Assembly: GCF_963422335.1 (NCBI RefSeq)
Contig: NZ_OY729424.1
Location: forward strand, 4,526,001 to 4,590,000
Origin: an uncultured Roseateles sp.
GTDB lineage: Bacteria > Pseudomonadota > Gammaproteobacteria > Burkholderiales > Burkholderiaceae_C
Length of the DNA: 64,000 bases
Reading direction: 5' to 3'
The position numbers were made by a program, and so were the translations under genes. Position 1 is the stretch's first letter, and every line of letters begins with the position of its first letter. The notes under the pieces are model-generated. The model had not been told where the DNA came from and made no database searches. It saw only the letters and a program-made list of their open reading frames with translations. This document shows positions 50,857-59,509 of this stretch, one piece after another.

Positions 50857-51265
50857 GCGGGGCACCGGTTGCAGGTGTTGAAGGTGCGGCGGTGAGATGG
50901 CGCAGCGTCGCGGGCAGTCCGAGCTGGCGCGCCCAGCCGCAGGCCTTGACCGCAGCCAGGGCAGCCGCGGCGCCGTTGAGCACCAACACCGTCAGCAAGG
51001 CCCAGCCCCAGGCCAGACCGGTGGCCAGCAGGGCGGCCGTCAGACCGGCACACAGTGCCAGCCAGGCCGTGGCGGCGAAGACCAGCGCGGCCGCCCCTAG
51101 CATCAGCAAGCGGCTCAGTGCGACACCGGCCCTTCGCAACTCCAGGGCCAACAGATGGACCCGGTCACTGACCAGGCCCGGCAACTGCTGCAGCACACCG
51201 CTCAAGATCTGAGGCAGAGAGGGCTCGGCCGCAGGCGGCGCCGCGGCGGTGTTCGGCTCCGACAT
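50843..51265 (-). CDS. YqjE-like phage-holin-superfamily membrane protein
   Basis: Inner-membrane protein of 140 residues in the YqjE (holin superfamily III) group. A soluble N-terminus (LPQILSGVLQQLPGLVSDRVHLLALELRRAG) is followed by two adjacent hydrophobic helices (LLMLGAAALVFAATAWLALCAG and WALLTVLVLNGAAAALAAV) joined by a short turn. It follows the YqjD-like gene by 4 bp, matching the E. coli yqjD-yqjE order. Known yqjDE members are stationary-phase, ribosome- and membrane-associated; carrying that over here is inference. Confidence 0.85.
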   Translation of the reverse strand: MSEPNTAAAPPAAEPSLPQILSGVLQQLPGLVSDRVHLLALELRRAGVALSRLLMLGAAALVFAATAWLALCAGLTAALLATGLAWGWALLTVLVLNGAAAALAAVKACGWARQLGLPATLRHLTAAPSTPATGAPHDHH

Positions 51266-51269
51266 GGGC

Positions 51270-51608
51270 TCAGCGGGCCAGCCGGCTCACCAGCACGCCC
51301 AGGGCCACGGCGGTGGCCAGCGCCGCCAGCGGGTGCTCGCGCACGGTGCAGCGCAGGGTCTCTGTCCACTCCTGCTGGGTCTCGCTGAGGCGATCGGCAC
51401 CGGCATGGACCGAGTCCGAGGCCTGGTCGACGCCACGGCGGATGCGCTCCACCGCCGGGCCGGCGGTCGCCGCCAGGCGATCCACGGTTTCATGGGCGCT
51501 CTTCGCGACACGATTGACCAGCTCGTCCGTGTGGGTGGAGTCGAGCGGGCCGTCCAGGCCCTTGTCGGCAGCGTTGTTGGATGAGGTGGTGGCGTTGACA
51601 ATGGCCAT
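51270..51608 (-). CDS. DUF883 family protein (YqjD/ElaB-like)
   Basis: Protein of 112 residues with the DUF883 layout: a long amphipathic helical body (DELVNRVAKSAHETVDRLAA, GVDQASDSVHAGADRLSETQ) and a C-terminal membrane anchor preceded by the conserved REHPLAALATAVALGVLVSRLAR. YqjD and ElaB of E. coli tether ribosomes to the inner membrane in stationary phase; a similar role is likely. AGGAG lies 7 bases before the ATG. It is first of four overlapping or closely spaced genes. Confidence 0.9.
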   Translation of the reverse strand: MAIVNATTSSNNAADKGLDGPLDSTHTDELVNRVAKSAHETVDRLAATAGPAVERIRRGVDQASDSVHAGADRLSETQQEWTETLRCTVREHPLAALATAVALGVLVSRLAR

Positions 51609-51665
51609 GCGGCGCTCCTGGTAGGTGTAACAAGGCCTAGCGGCCTGGGAACCCTGTGCAGAGCA

Positions 51666-51695
51666 ATCGGCATGCCCGCAAGCTCGGGCATGCCG
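51666..51695. promoter_or_regulatory. 12-bp inverted repeat between divergent operons
   Basis: TCGGCATGCCCG and CGGGCATGCCGA are a perfect inverted repeat with a 6-base CAAGCT loop, in the 274-bp region between the YqjD-like operon (left) and the sigma-54 activator (right). No T run follows on either strand, so an operator or a leader hairpin of the left operon (58 bp from its ATG) is more likely than a terminator. Confidence 0.45.
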
Positions 51696-51882
51696 ACCAC
51701 GCAACAGGCGCTTACCACCATGATGAGCGGTTTGCCGGCATCGGCAAGGCACTCAGGTATGCTGAGCAAACATTACCGATGCGCACGACCGGCCCCTACC
51801 GGGCACCGGCACCGCCGCAGAGTTCTGAACCCTTGACCACGCCCTCTGGCGCGGCAAGCCGCAGTCCAGGGAGAACTCGACA

Positions 51883-53271
<1,389 letters not shown>

Positions 53272-53326
53272 GGACCTGCGGCGCAAATCCCGGCTGAGGC
53301 TCGACTCAGCGCAGGGAGGGGACGAT

Positions 53327-53851
53327 TCAGCTGTTGGAGCGGCGCTTCACCATGAAGCCCAAGGCCGCCAGGCCGGCCAGCATCAGCGCATAGCTCTCGG
53401 GTTCCGGCACCGGAGTGATGTTCACCGTGCCTGCATAGCTTGCTGAGATGGCCGAACCTGCGGCGAGATCGGGTGCAGCCATGCCCATGATCGTGATCAC
53501 GAAAGGCTGATGCAGATCGACCGGGCCGATCGACGCCCATTCCAGAGTGCCGGTGGGCGACAGCGCGAAGGGCAGGCCGTTGACCGAGACGCTCGTCAGA
53601 TCGATATTGGAGTTGGCGAAGAAGCCGGTGGTGATCAGTGCCGACGAGAACATGCCGTCGATACCGCCGGCAAAGGTCAGCACATCGGTGAACGCACCGG
53701 CCTGGATGTGGGTGATGCCGAAGCCCCCCGAGAAGGCGCCCGGGATGGCGGCATTCGGCACCACCGGCAGATTCAGATTGATGTTCTCTGCGAAGGAGGC
53801 GGTGGCGGCGATGGTCAGCGCAGTGACCAGGGCAAGTTTCTTCAGGTTCAT
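53327..53851 (-). CDS. FxDxF-type PEP-CTERM protein, copy 1
   Basis: Secreted protein of 174 residues. Signal peptide MNLKKLALVTALTIAATASFA, then ENINLNLPVVPNAAIPGAF and a GAFTDVLTFAGG segment where the family FxDxF motif reads FTDVL. The C-terminal PEP-CTERM tail is PVPEPESYALMLAGLAALGFMVKRRS. It is a paralogue of the protein encoded at 54427, of exactly the same length and with the same motif order. Start at 53851 has GGAG upstream. It is presumably sorted by an exosortase to the surface or matrix; the function is unknown. Confidence 0.9.
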   Translation of the reverse strand: MNLKKLALVTALTIAATASFAENINLNLPVVPNAAIPGAFSGGFGITHIQAGAFTDVLTFAGGIDGMFSSALITTGFFANSNIDLTSVSVNGLPFALSPTGTLEWASIGPVDLHQPFVITIMGMAAPDLAAGSAISASYAGTVNITPVPEPESYALMLAGLAALGFMVKRRSNS

Positions 53852-53975
53852 AGTGAACTCCGAGTTTCGGTTCGATCGGACAAGAGTGGGCGGGAGCGTG
53901 GTCTTGTTTGCGGCGATCTGCCGCACAGCGATATGGCAAGCGGTGTGCCCACTGCCGCATCGGCACCGGGCCTGA

Positions 53976-54197
53976 CTACTTGTTCTTCTTGTCCAGTTCA
54001 TGGCCGATCACGCCGCCGACGACCGCGCCGCCCACGGCGCCCGCCGTGCTGCCGGTCACCACGGCGCCCACCGCGCCACCCACCGCCGCACCGGTTGCGG
54101 TCGCGCGTTCACGCTGAGACATGTTGGAGCAGGCGCCAAGACCGCCGGCCAGCATCAGCACCAGCGCGGCAGTGGAAACAGTTCTGAGGGACTTCAT
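53976..54197 (-). CDS. Glycine-zipper 2TM lipoprotein
   Basis: Outer-membrane-type lipoprotein of 73 residues, OsmB/SlyB-like. A signal peptide ends in the lipobox LAGGLGAC. The mature part has a glycine-zipper pair (TATGAAVGGAVGAVVTGS and AGAVGGAVVGGVIGHEL), which forms two short membrane-inserting helices, and a basic end. GGAGA precedes the ATG at 54197. Such proteins are usually induced by osmotic or envelope stress. It lies between the two FxDxF PEP-CTERM genes on the same strand. Confidence 0.9.
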   Translation of the reverse strand: MKSLRTVSTAALVLMLAGGLGACSNMSQRERATATGAAVGGAVGAVVTGSTAGAVGGAVVGGVIGHELDKKNK

Positions 54198-54426
54198 GAG
54201 ATTTCTCCGTGATGCCAGGACAGTCCTGGCCAGGCTTGAACTTCGGAATTGAAGTCGAGTCACTTTCAGCGGAGCAAGCGACGTGCCTCCCGTGTCACCG
54301 TTTGCACCTCGGGACGAGGCGCACCCGACCCGGGCGGTCATGGCAGTGGTCAGGCCCGTATCAATAGATACCGGGCCTGGGCCAGCGTCTGACGGGGACG
54401 CGCCGCTGTCAAACGCTGACGCTGCG

Positions 54427-54951
54427 TCAGGCCACCTTGCGGCGACGTGCGAGGAAGCCCAGCAAGCCCAGGCCGCCCAGCATCAGCGCCGCGGTTTCAG
54501 GTTCAGGCACCGGCGTGATGTCCGCCGTGCCCGCATAGCTGGCCGCGATGCTCGCGCCCTTCGCCAGTGCCGGAGCCGCCACGCCGGTGACTGTCAAGGT
54601 GAAGGGCTGGCTCAGCTGGGTCAGGCCCAGCGTGGCCCACTCGACCGGTGCATTCGGCGACAGGGTGTAGGCGTTTCCATTGACCGATACGGTTTGAAAG
54701 TCGATGTTGGCACTGTCCAGAAAGCCGCTGGTGATCAGGCTCGATGAGAACCAACCATCTGCACCTCCGGCAAAGGTGAACACATCGGTAAATGCTCCAG
54801 CCTCCACGTGGGTGGCACCCCAAGCCGCCGAATAGGCGCCAGGGATCGCCGCGTTGGGCACCACCGCAACCACCGAGTTGATGTTGTCGGCAAAGGCGCC
54901 CGACATGGTAAGACCGATGGCCGTAGCCAAGGCTATTTGCTTGTGATTCAT
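54427..54951 (-). CDS. FxDxF-type PEP-CTERM protein, copy 2
   Basis: Secreted protein of 174 residues. Signal peptide MNHKQIALATAIGLTMSGAFA, then VVAVVPNAAIPGAYSAAWG and AGAFTDVFTFAGGADGWFS with a full FxDxF motif. The C-terminal tail is PVPEPETAALMLGGLGLLGFLARRR. It shares motif order and length with copy 1, so the pair arose by duplication. AGGAG precedes the ATG at 54951. The leader carries a GATTGAG/CTCAATC hairpin. Probably sorted by an exosortase; function unknown. Confidence 0.9.
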   Translation of the reverse strand: MNHKQIALATAIGLTMSGAFADNINSVVAVVPNAAIPGAYSAAWGATHVEAGAFTDVFTFAGGADGWFSSSLITSGFLDSANIDFQTVSVNGNAYTLSPNAPVEWATLGLTQLSQPFTLTVTGVAAPALAKGASIAASYAGTADITPVPEPETAALMLGGLGLLGFLARRRKVA

Positions 54952-55330
54952 TGAGACACTCCTATTGGGTTTCGGATTGATTGAGTCTTTGCTCAATCTA
55001 GGACGCGACGCGCACGCCGCCAGACCCTGGTCCGATCGAAGCCCCAGTCCCGACGCGAGCATTGAATGGCCCGATGTGCGGTCGCCGGGGCACCATACGT
55101 GGCATCGGTATTTCAGTCAGTACCAGCGAGTAATGGAAGGTAAGGCGCCGCGTGGCGGTCGGGCTGCACGCGGCAATGTCCTACATGCCCAGGCGTGTTG
55201 CGCCGATGGTTGGCCCATGGCCGCATCCCTAGACTGGATTCAATCGCCAAGGGCAGACCTGGTCCAGAGTTCCAGCTCACGGGGTCAGGACTTGCTCAAT
55301 ACACCGTCACGACAAGCTGGAGGTAGCGAC
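54952..55330. other. Intergenic region between PEP-CTERM copy 2 and the DUF1328 gene
   Basis: 379 bases without a credible gene, carrying divergent promoters. On the left is a 7-bp inverted repeat (GATTGAG at 54979-54985, CTCAATC at 54992-54998) in the leader of the PEP-CTERM gene. On the right CTAGACTGG (55229-55237) lies 93 bases before the DUF1328 start; the same 9-mer recurs at 58141. Nothing else recognisable. Confidence 0.4.
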
Positions 55331-55507
55331 ATGCTGAAGTGGGCCCTGATCTTTGCACTGGTTTCAATTCTTGCCGGGGTGCTGGGTTTCACTGGCATCG
55401 CCGCTGGCGCCGCCAGCGTGGCCAAGCTCCTGTTCTTCGTCTGCGTCGCGGTGGTTGTTGTGCTGCTTGCCCTGGCCCTGCTGGGTATAGCCGCAGCACG
55501 CAAATGA
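55331..55507 (+). CDS. DUF1328 family small membrane protein
   Basis: Protein of 58 residues, YtjA-like, with two hydrophobic helices (MLKWALIFALVSILAGVLGF and AKLLFFVCVAVVVVLLALALL) joined by TGIAAGAAS, the full DUF1328 pattern. GGAGG sits 7 bases before the ATG. Members are commonly stress-induced. It stands alone, followed 76 bp later by the ferritin-like gene on the same strand. Confidence 0.93.
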   Translation: MLKWALIFALVSILAGVLGFTGIAAGAASVAKLLFFVCVAVVVVLLALALLGIAAARK

Positions 55508-55583
55508 CGGCAGCGCTGCGCTCTTTTCTTCGTGCGGCGCAAGCCGTTCCTTTCCTTACGTTCCCGATCAAGCCGAGGTCCCC

Positions 55584-56168
55584 ATGAGCCACAAACAAAG
55601 CCACGCACCGGTATCAGCCGTACCCTTCCCGATCGATGCACTGAACGACAGGCATCTGGAGCTGGACGAGGGCGCACTGCAGCAGGCGCGCTCGGATCTG
55701 AGCGACGGCGCGGTGACCCCCAGCTCCGGACAGTGGGCCCTGCCCATTGCCAAGCTGCTCAACGGTGCGCTGGCCACCGAGCTGGTCTGCGTGCTGCGCT
55801 ACAAGCGCCACCACTTCACGGCCCATGGCATGTCGGCGCCGCGCATCGCCGAGGAGTTCATGGTGCATGCGATCGCCGAGTCGGGCCACGCTGACCGCCT
55901 GGCCGAACGCATCGTGCAGATGGGCGGTTCGCCGGATTTCTCGCCGACCGGCCTGCTGGAGCGCAGCCATGCCGACTATGACGATTCCACCGACCTGAAG
56001 TCCATGGTGCGCGCCAATCTGATCGCTGAGCGCATCGCCGTCGAGGCCTATCACCAGATGATTGTGCTGATCGGCGACAAGGACCCGACCACGCGCCGCA
56101 TGCTAGAGGACATCCTCGCCGATGAGGAAGAGCATGCCGACGAGCTGAAGGACATGCTGGACGCCTGA
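55584..56168 (+). CDS. Bacterioferritin-like diiron protein
   Basis: Ferritin-like four-helix protein of 194 residues. Helices with metal-ligand pattern: LNGALATELVCVLRYKRHHFTAHG, EEFMVHAIAESGHADRLAERI, LIAERIAVEAYHQMIVLIG and ILADEEEHADELKDML, in the order of bacterioferritins; GGSPDF is the loop also found there. The roughly 40 extra N-terminal residues are not family-typical. It probably stores or oxidises iron and protects against peroxide. It is followed by a 57-residue coupled ORF. Confidence 0.88.
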   Translation: MSHKQSHAPVSAVPFPIDALNDRHLELDEGALQQARSDLSDGAVTPSSGQWALPIAKLLNGALATELVCVLRYKRHHFTAHGMSAPRIAEEFMVHAIAESGHADRLAERIVQMGGSPDFSPTGLLERSHADYDDSTDLKSMVRANLIAERIAVEAYHQMIVLIGDKDPTTRRMLEDILADEEEHADELKDMLDA

Positions 56169-56200
56169 TCCGGCGCCGGCACACACAAGGAGACACCGCG

Positions 56201-56374
56201 ATGAACAGCTTCGACCTGACCCGCCGCATCGGCTTGGCTGAGCGCAGGAATCCGGTGTCCGCGCCGGACTCGGCCGAACTCACCCTCGGCTATGAGGCGG
56301 CCTATCCCTTTCTGGCCGGCGCGCCGGAACAGGACGATGACGAGCCGGTGATCCCGGTGCACTGGCAAGACTAG
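56201..56374 (+). CDS. Small unknown acidic protein
   Basis: A 57-residue protein (MNSFDLTRRIGLAERR ... VIPVHWQD) encoded 32 bp after the ferritin-like gene, with the strongest ribosome site in this stretch (AAGGAG, 8 bases before the ATG). It is acidic toward the end (PEQDDDEPV) with no signal peptide or membrane helix. Not recognised. The gene ends 15 bp before the PLD-family lipoprotein start, so all three may be co-transcribed. Confidence 0.65.
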   Translation: MNSFDLTRRIGLAERRNPVSAPDSAELTLGYEAAYPFLAGAPEQDDDEPVIPVHWQD

Positions 56375-56389
56375 GCTGCTGCGCCGGCC

Positions 56390-57772
56390 ATGCCCCAGCT
56401 CCGCTGCCTGCTGATCTCGCTCGCATTGCTCGCGCTGCAGGCCTGCTCGGCGCTGCCCGGCCGCGCCCCACCGCCGTCCGCGGTGGCCGCCGCGCCGCGG
56501 CCCGAACTGATCGGTGCCCGCGGCCGCCTGGCGGCGCCGGCACGCCAGCGGGTGCTGGCCCAGCTGGCTGCCGAGGGCCGGGCCGACCTCAGCAGCCGCC
56601 ATCTGGCCCTGCTGACACAAGCCAGCCCGCTGCCACTGTATGCCGGCAATCAGGCCCGGCTGCTGATCGACGGACCGGCCACCTTTGCCGCCATGTTTGC
56701 CGAGCTGGAGCAGGCACGCGGCACCATCCTGCTGGAGACCTATATTCTCGAGGATCAGGCCCTGGCCCAACGCCTGGCCGAGTTGCTGCTGCGCAAGCAG
56801 GCGCAAGGGGTGAAGACCCATGTGCTGTACGACGCCTGGGGCTCGGTCCGCACCGCCGACGGCTATTTCGACGCCCTGCGTGCCGGCGGCGTGGCCGTGT
56901 GTGCGTTCAATCCAGTCAACCCGCTGGTGCGCCCGGGCTCATGGGACCTGACGCAGCGCGACCACCGCAAGATCCTGGTCGTCGACGGCGTGGTGGCCTT
57001 TGTCGGCGGCATCAACATCAGCGAGGTCTATGCCTCGGGCTCCTTCGGGCGGCGCAGGTCGGGCAGCGGCGAGCGTGGCTGGCGCGACACCCAGGTGCAG
57101 TTGCGCGGCCCGGCAGTGGCCGCGCTCGACGCAGTGGTGCGCGAGGCCTGGTCGGCGCAGGGTTGCGGCAGCCTGCCAAGTTCGGCCCCACCGGCCCCGG
57201 CCGCCTCCGGAACGGCAACCGGCACACAAGTGATACAGATCATCCCCTCCGGCCCCGACGGCAACGAGGCACGCATGTATGCCGCGCTGTTGACTGCGGT
57301 GGACGGCGCGCAGCGCAGCGTGCACCTGACCATGGGCTATTTCGCGCCGGGTGCCGACATGATCTCGGCCCTCGCCGAGGCCGCCCAACGCGGCGTCGAC
57401 GTGGTGCTGATACTGCCCTCGGTGAGCGACTTTGCCCCGGTGCTGCATGCCGGACGCAGCCACTACGAGGCCCTGTTGCAGGCCGGCGTCAAGCTGCATG
57501 AGCTGCAGGGCGCGGTGCTGCATGCCAAGACGGCGGTGATCGACGGGGTGTTCTCGACCGTAGGCTCCAGCAATATGGACTGGCGCAGCTTCGTCGGCAA
57601 CAACGAGATCAACGCGGTGATGGTCGGTGACGATTTCGGCCAGGCCATGGAGGCGATGTTCCACCGCGACGTCGCCGCCTCGAAGCCGGTGACCCTGCAG
57701 CAGTGGCAGGCCCGCCCCTGGCTGCAGCGCGCCAAGGAGGGCCTCGCCCGCCTGCTCGAGAGCTGGTGGTGA
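56390..57772 (+). CDS. Phospholipase D / cardiolipin synthase-like lipoprotein
   Basis: PLD-superfamily protein of 460 residues, ClsB-like, with two HKD motifs: QRDHRKILVVDGVVAF (His192) and VLHAKTAVIDGVFST (His378), each followed by GG/GS-N turns (FVGGINI, VGSSNMD). The N-terminus is a lipoprotein signal with Cys19 after LLALQA, so it is likely anchored in a membrane, unlike standard cytoplasmic ClsB. It may act on phospholipids as synthase or hydrolase. It follows the 57-residue ORF by 15 bp. Confidence 0.9.
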   Translation: MPQLRCLLISLALLALQACSALPGRAPPPSAVAAAPRPELIGARGRLAAPARQRVLAQLAAEGRADLSSRHLALLTQASPLPLYAGNQARLLIDGPATFAAMFAELEQARGTILLETYILEDQALAQRLAELLLRKQAQGVKTHVLYDAWGSVRTADGYFDALRAGGVAVCAFNPVNPLVRPGSWDLTQRDHRKILVVDGVVAFVGGINISEVYASGSFGRRRSGSGERGWRDTQVQLRGPAVAALDAVVREAWSAQGCGSLPSSAPPAPAASGTATGTQVIQIIPSGPDGNEARMYAALLTAVDGAQRSVHLTMGYFAPGADMISALAEAAQRGVDVVLILPSVSDFAPVLHAGRSHYEALLQAGVKLHELQGAVLHAKTAVIDGVFSTVGSSNMDWRSFVGNNEINAVMVGDDFGQAMEAMFHRDVAASKPVTLQQWQARPWLQRAKEGLARLLESWW

Positions 57773-57817
57773 GACGGCCCTTGCCTATACCTCGCCACAA
57801 TCTCCAAGCTTCCGAAA

Positions 57818-57837
57818 AACTGTATGTAAATACAGTA
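57818..57837. promoter_or_regulatory. LexA (SOS) box
   Basis: CTGTATGTAAATACAG at 57820-57835 matches the gamma/betaproteobacterial LexA consensus CTGT-N8-ACAG exactly, with AA before and TA after. It is AT-rich within a GC-rich region and is followed by TATATT (57836-57841), a possible -10 box, and a start codon at 57873. So the next gene is probably repressed by LexA and induced by DNA damage. Confidence 0.85.
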
Positions 57838-57872
57838 TATTGAGCAGCCCAAAAAACGCTCGAGGAGGTCCC

Positions 57873-58061
57873 ATGGAGGAAGCTGAGTGGTTCCGGCAGT
57901 GCGCGCGGCGCCTGCACAAGCAATGGCCCAGGCTGGACCTGGACGACCTTGAGCATCTGGCCAAGGCGCTGTGGTGCGAGGAACGCTGGAAGCAGCTGGA
58001 CCCCGAAGAGGCCGCCCTCACCTGGCTGAGCCTGAGCATGCCGGGGGCAGCCTCGTCCTGA
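57873..58061 (+). CDS. Small SOS-controlled protein
   Basis: A 62-residue protein (MEEAEWFRQCARRLHKQWPRL...) with AGGAGG 4-5 bases before the ATG. It is Trp- and Leu-rich and helical (DLDDLEHLAKALWCEERWKQLDPEEAALTWLSL), acidic, with two cysteines and no signal peptide or membrane helix. Not recognised. A perfect LexA box lies 38 bases upstream and no other gene intervenes, so it should be DNA-damage-inducible. Possible roles (checkpoint, toxin, division inhibitor, adaptor) are open. Confidence 0.82.
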   Translation: MEEAEWFRQCARRLHKQWPRLDLDDLEHLAKALWCEERWKQLDPEEAALTWLSLSMPGAASS

Positions 58062-58195
58062 GGCCGGGCCCGGCGGCAGACGCGGCATCGTCCTACAGCC
58101 CCCTGGGCGCTGCGACTATGGTCTGTGCTTGCAGCCCTTCCTAGACTGGGGCTGCGGTCGGCATCCTGCCCCGCCATCAACCGAGAAGCCTGACG

Positions 58196-59506
58196 ATGAA
58201 CGAACGCACCGGCACCTCCTGGCGGCAGACGCTGCGCAGTGGCACCGTCGCCAACACCGCCAGTGCGCTTCGCGCCGCCGAGCGCGCCTCGCGCTTGAAG
58301 CGGGTGATGCGCAAGGCCGACGCGGAGCGCATGGCCTTGCATGACTCCCACGGACTGGCGGCACAGCCGCGCGCCAGCGCGCCGATGCTGGTGCTGGCGG
58401 TGCTGGCCTTGATGGTGGCCACCTGGTGGGGCCGCAGCGTACTGATTCCGGTCACCGGCGGGCTGCTGCTGGCCCTGCTGGTCGAGCCGGTGGTGCTGCT
58501 GCTGCAGCGCCTTCTGTACTGGCGGGCGCTGGCCGTGCCGGTGGCCTTGAGCGGCGTCGTGGCTCTGGTGCTGCTGGCCGGCTATGGCTTCGGGGGTCAG
58601 CTGTTGCGCACCGCCGAGCGCGTGCCCGAGATGATCACCCTGGCCGCCCACCGTGTGCGCGAGATCGATCCCCAGACCGATTCGCTGACCACCCGGGTGC
58701 GCCGCGCACTCGGTGAGCTTGACGCCGCCGCCTCGCGCCTGACCGATTCCAGCCGCCCGGCCACCCCGCTGGGACGCAGCAAGCCGCGGGCTGCCCCGGC
58801 GGCCGTGGCGGCCGCACCCGCTGCCTCTGCGCCGCTGGCCCTGACCGAGGATGCCGGCACGGCGCTGAAGGCCACAGCCGTGTCGGGCACCAGCGTGCTG
58901 CTGCACTTCGGCAGCGATGTCACGATCCTGATGCTGGTGGCCTATTTCGTGCTGTCCGGCGGGCCCAGCCTGAGCCGCAAGCTGATCATGCAATGGGGCC
59001 ATGATCCGCGGCGCCGCCTCGCCGCCGCCAATGCGCTGCGGGAATGCGGGCGCCAGGTGCGTTTGTATGCCGGCGTGCTGCTGTTCACCAATGTGCTGAT
59101 CGGCCTCACCGTCTGGCTGATGTTCTCCCTGGCCGGCCTGCCCGATGCAGCCGGCTGGGGCGTCACCGCCGGCGTGCTGCATGTGGTGCCCTATCTGGGC
59201 ATGGTGGTGATGACCGGCCTGGGCGCGGCCGAGGCCTTCCTGGCCTTCGACAGCGGCAGCGCGGCGGTGGGCATTGCTGCGCTGCTGCTGGTCTGCTCGA
59301 CCCTGATCGGCACCGTCATCTCGGCCTTCCTGCAGGGGCGCGCGGCTCGCATGAATGCCGCCGCGGTGTTCCTCGGCGTGGTGCTGTGGGGCGGGCTGTG
59401 GGGTCTGTGGGGACTGTTCCTCGGCCCGGTGCTGATCGTGCTGATCAAGGTCATGGCCGAGCACAGCCGCTCGGCCCAACGGCTGTCGCAGTTGCTGGGA
59501 GGCTAG
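58196..59506 (+). CDS. AI-2E family transporter (PerM/TqsA-like)
   Basis: Integral membrane protein of 436 residues in the AI-2E family. N-terminal cytoplasmic stretch of about 60 basic residues, then paired helices (MLVLAVLALMVATWW, GGLLLALLVEPVVLLLQRLL), an Ala/Pro-rich loop about 180-215 longer than usual, and the C-terminal helix group with GVLHVVPYLGMVVMTGLGA and LGVVLWGGLWGLWGLFLGPVLIVLIK, which carry the family signature. Substrate not fixed; relatives move ions or autoinducer-type solutes. It is 3 bp upstream of the YihY gene. Confidence 0.9.
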   Translation: MNERTGTSWRQTLRSGTVANTASALRAAERASRLKRVMRKADAERMALHDSHGLAAQPRASAPMLVLAVLALMVATWWGRSVLIPVTGGLLLALLVEPVVLLLQRLLYWRALAVPVALSGVVALVLLAGYGFGGQLLRTAERVPEMITLAAHRVREIDPQTDSLTTRVRRALGELDAAASRLTDSSRPATPLGRSKPRAAPAAVAAAPAASAPLALTEDAGTALKATAVSGTSVLLHFGSDVTILMLVAYFVLSGGPSLSRKLIMQWGHDPRRRLAAANALRECGRQVRLYAGVLLFTNVLIGLTVWLMFSLAGLPDAAGWGVTAGVLHVVPYLGMVVMTGLGAAEAFLAFDSGSAAVGIAALLLVCSTLIGTVISAFLQGRAARMNAAAVFLGVVLWGGLWGLWGLFLGPVLIVLIKVMAEHSRSAQRLSQLLGG

Positions 59507-59509
59507 GCC

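Noticed and set aside
51740..51770. GGCACTCAGGTATGC upstream of the sigma-54 activator as a -24/-12 promoter
   Set aside because: The GG-to-GC spacing is 11 instead of 10 bases and flanking consensus is poor.
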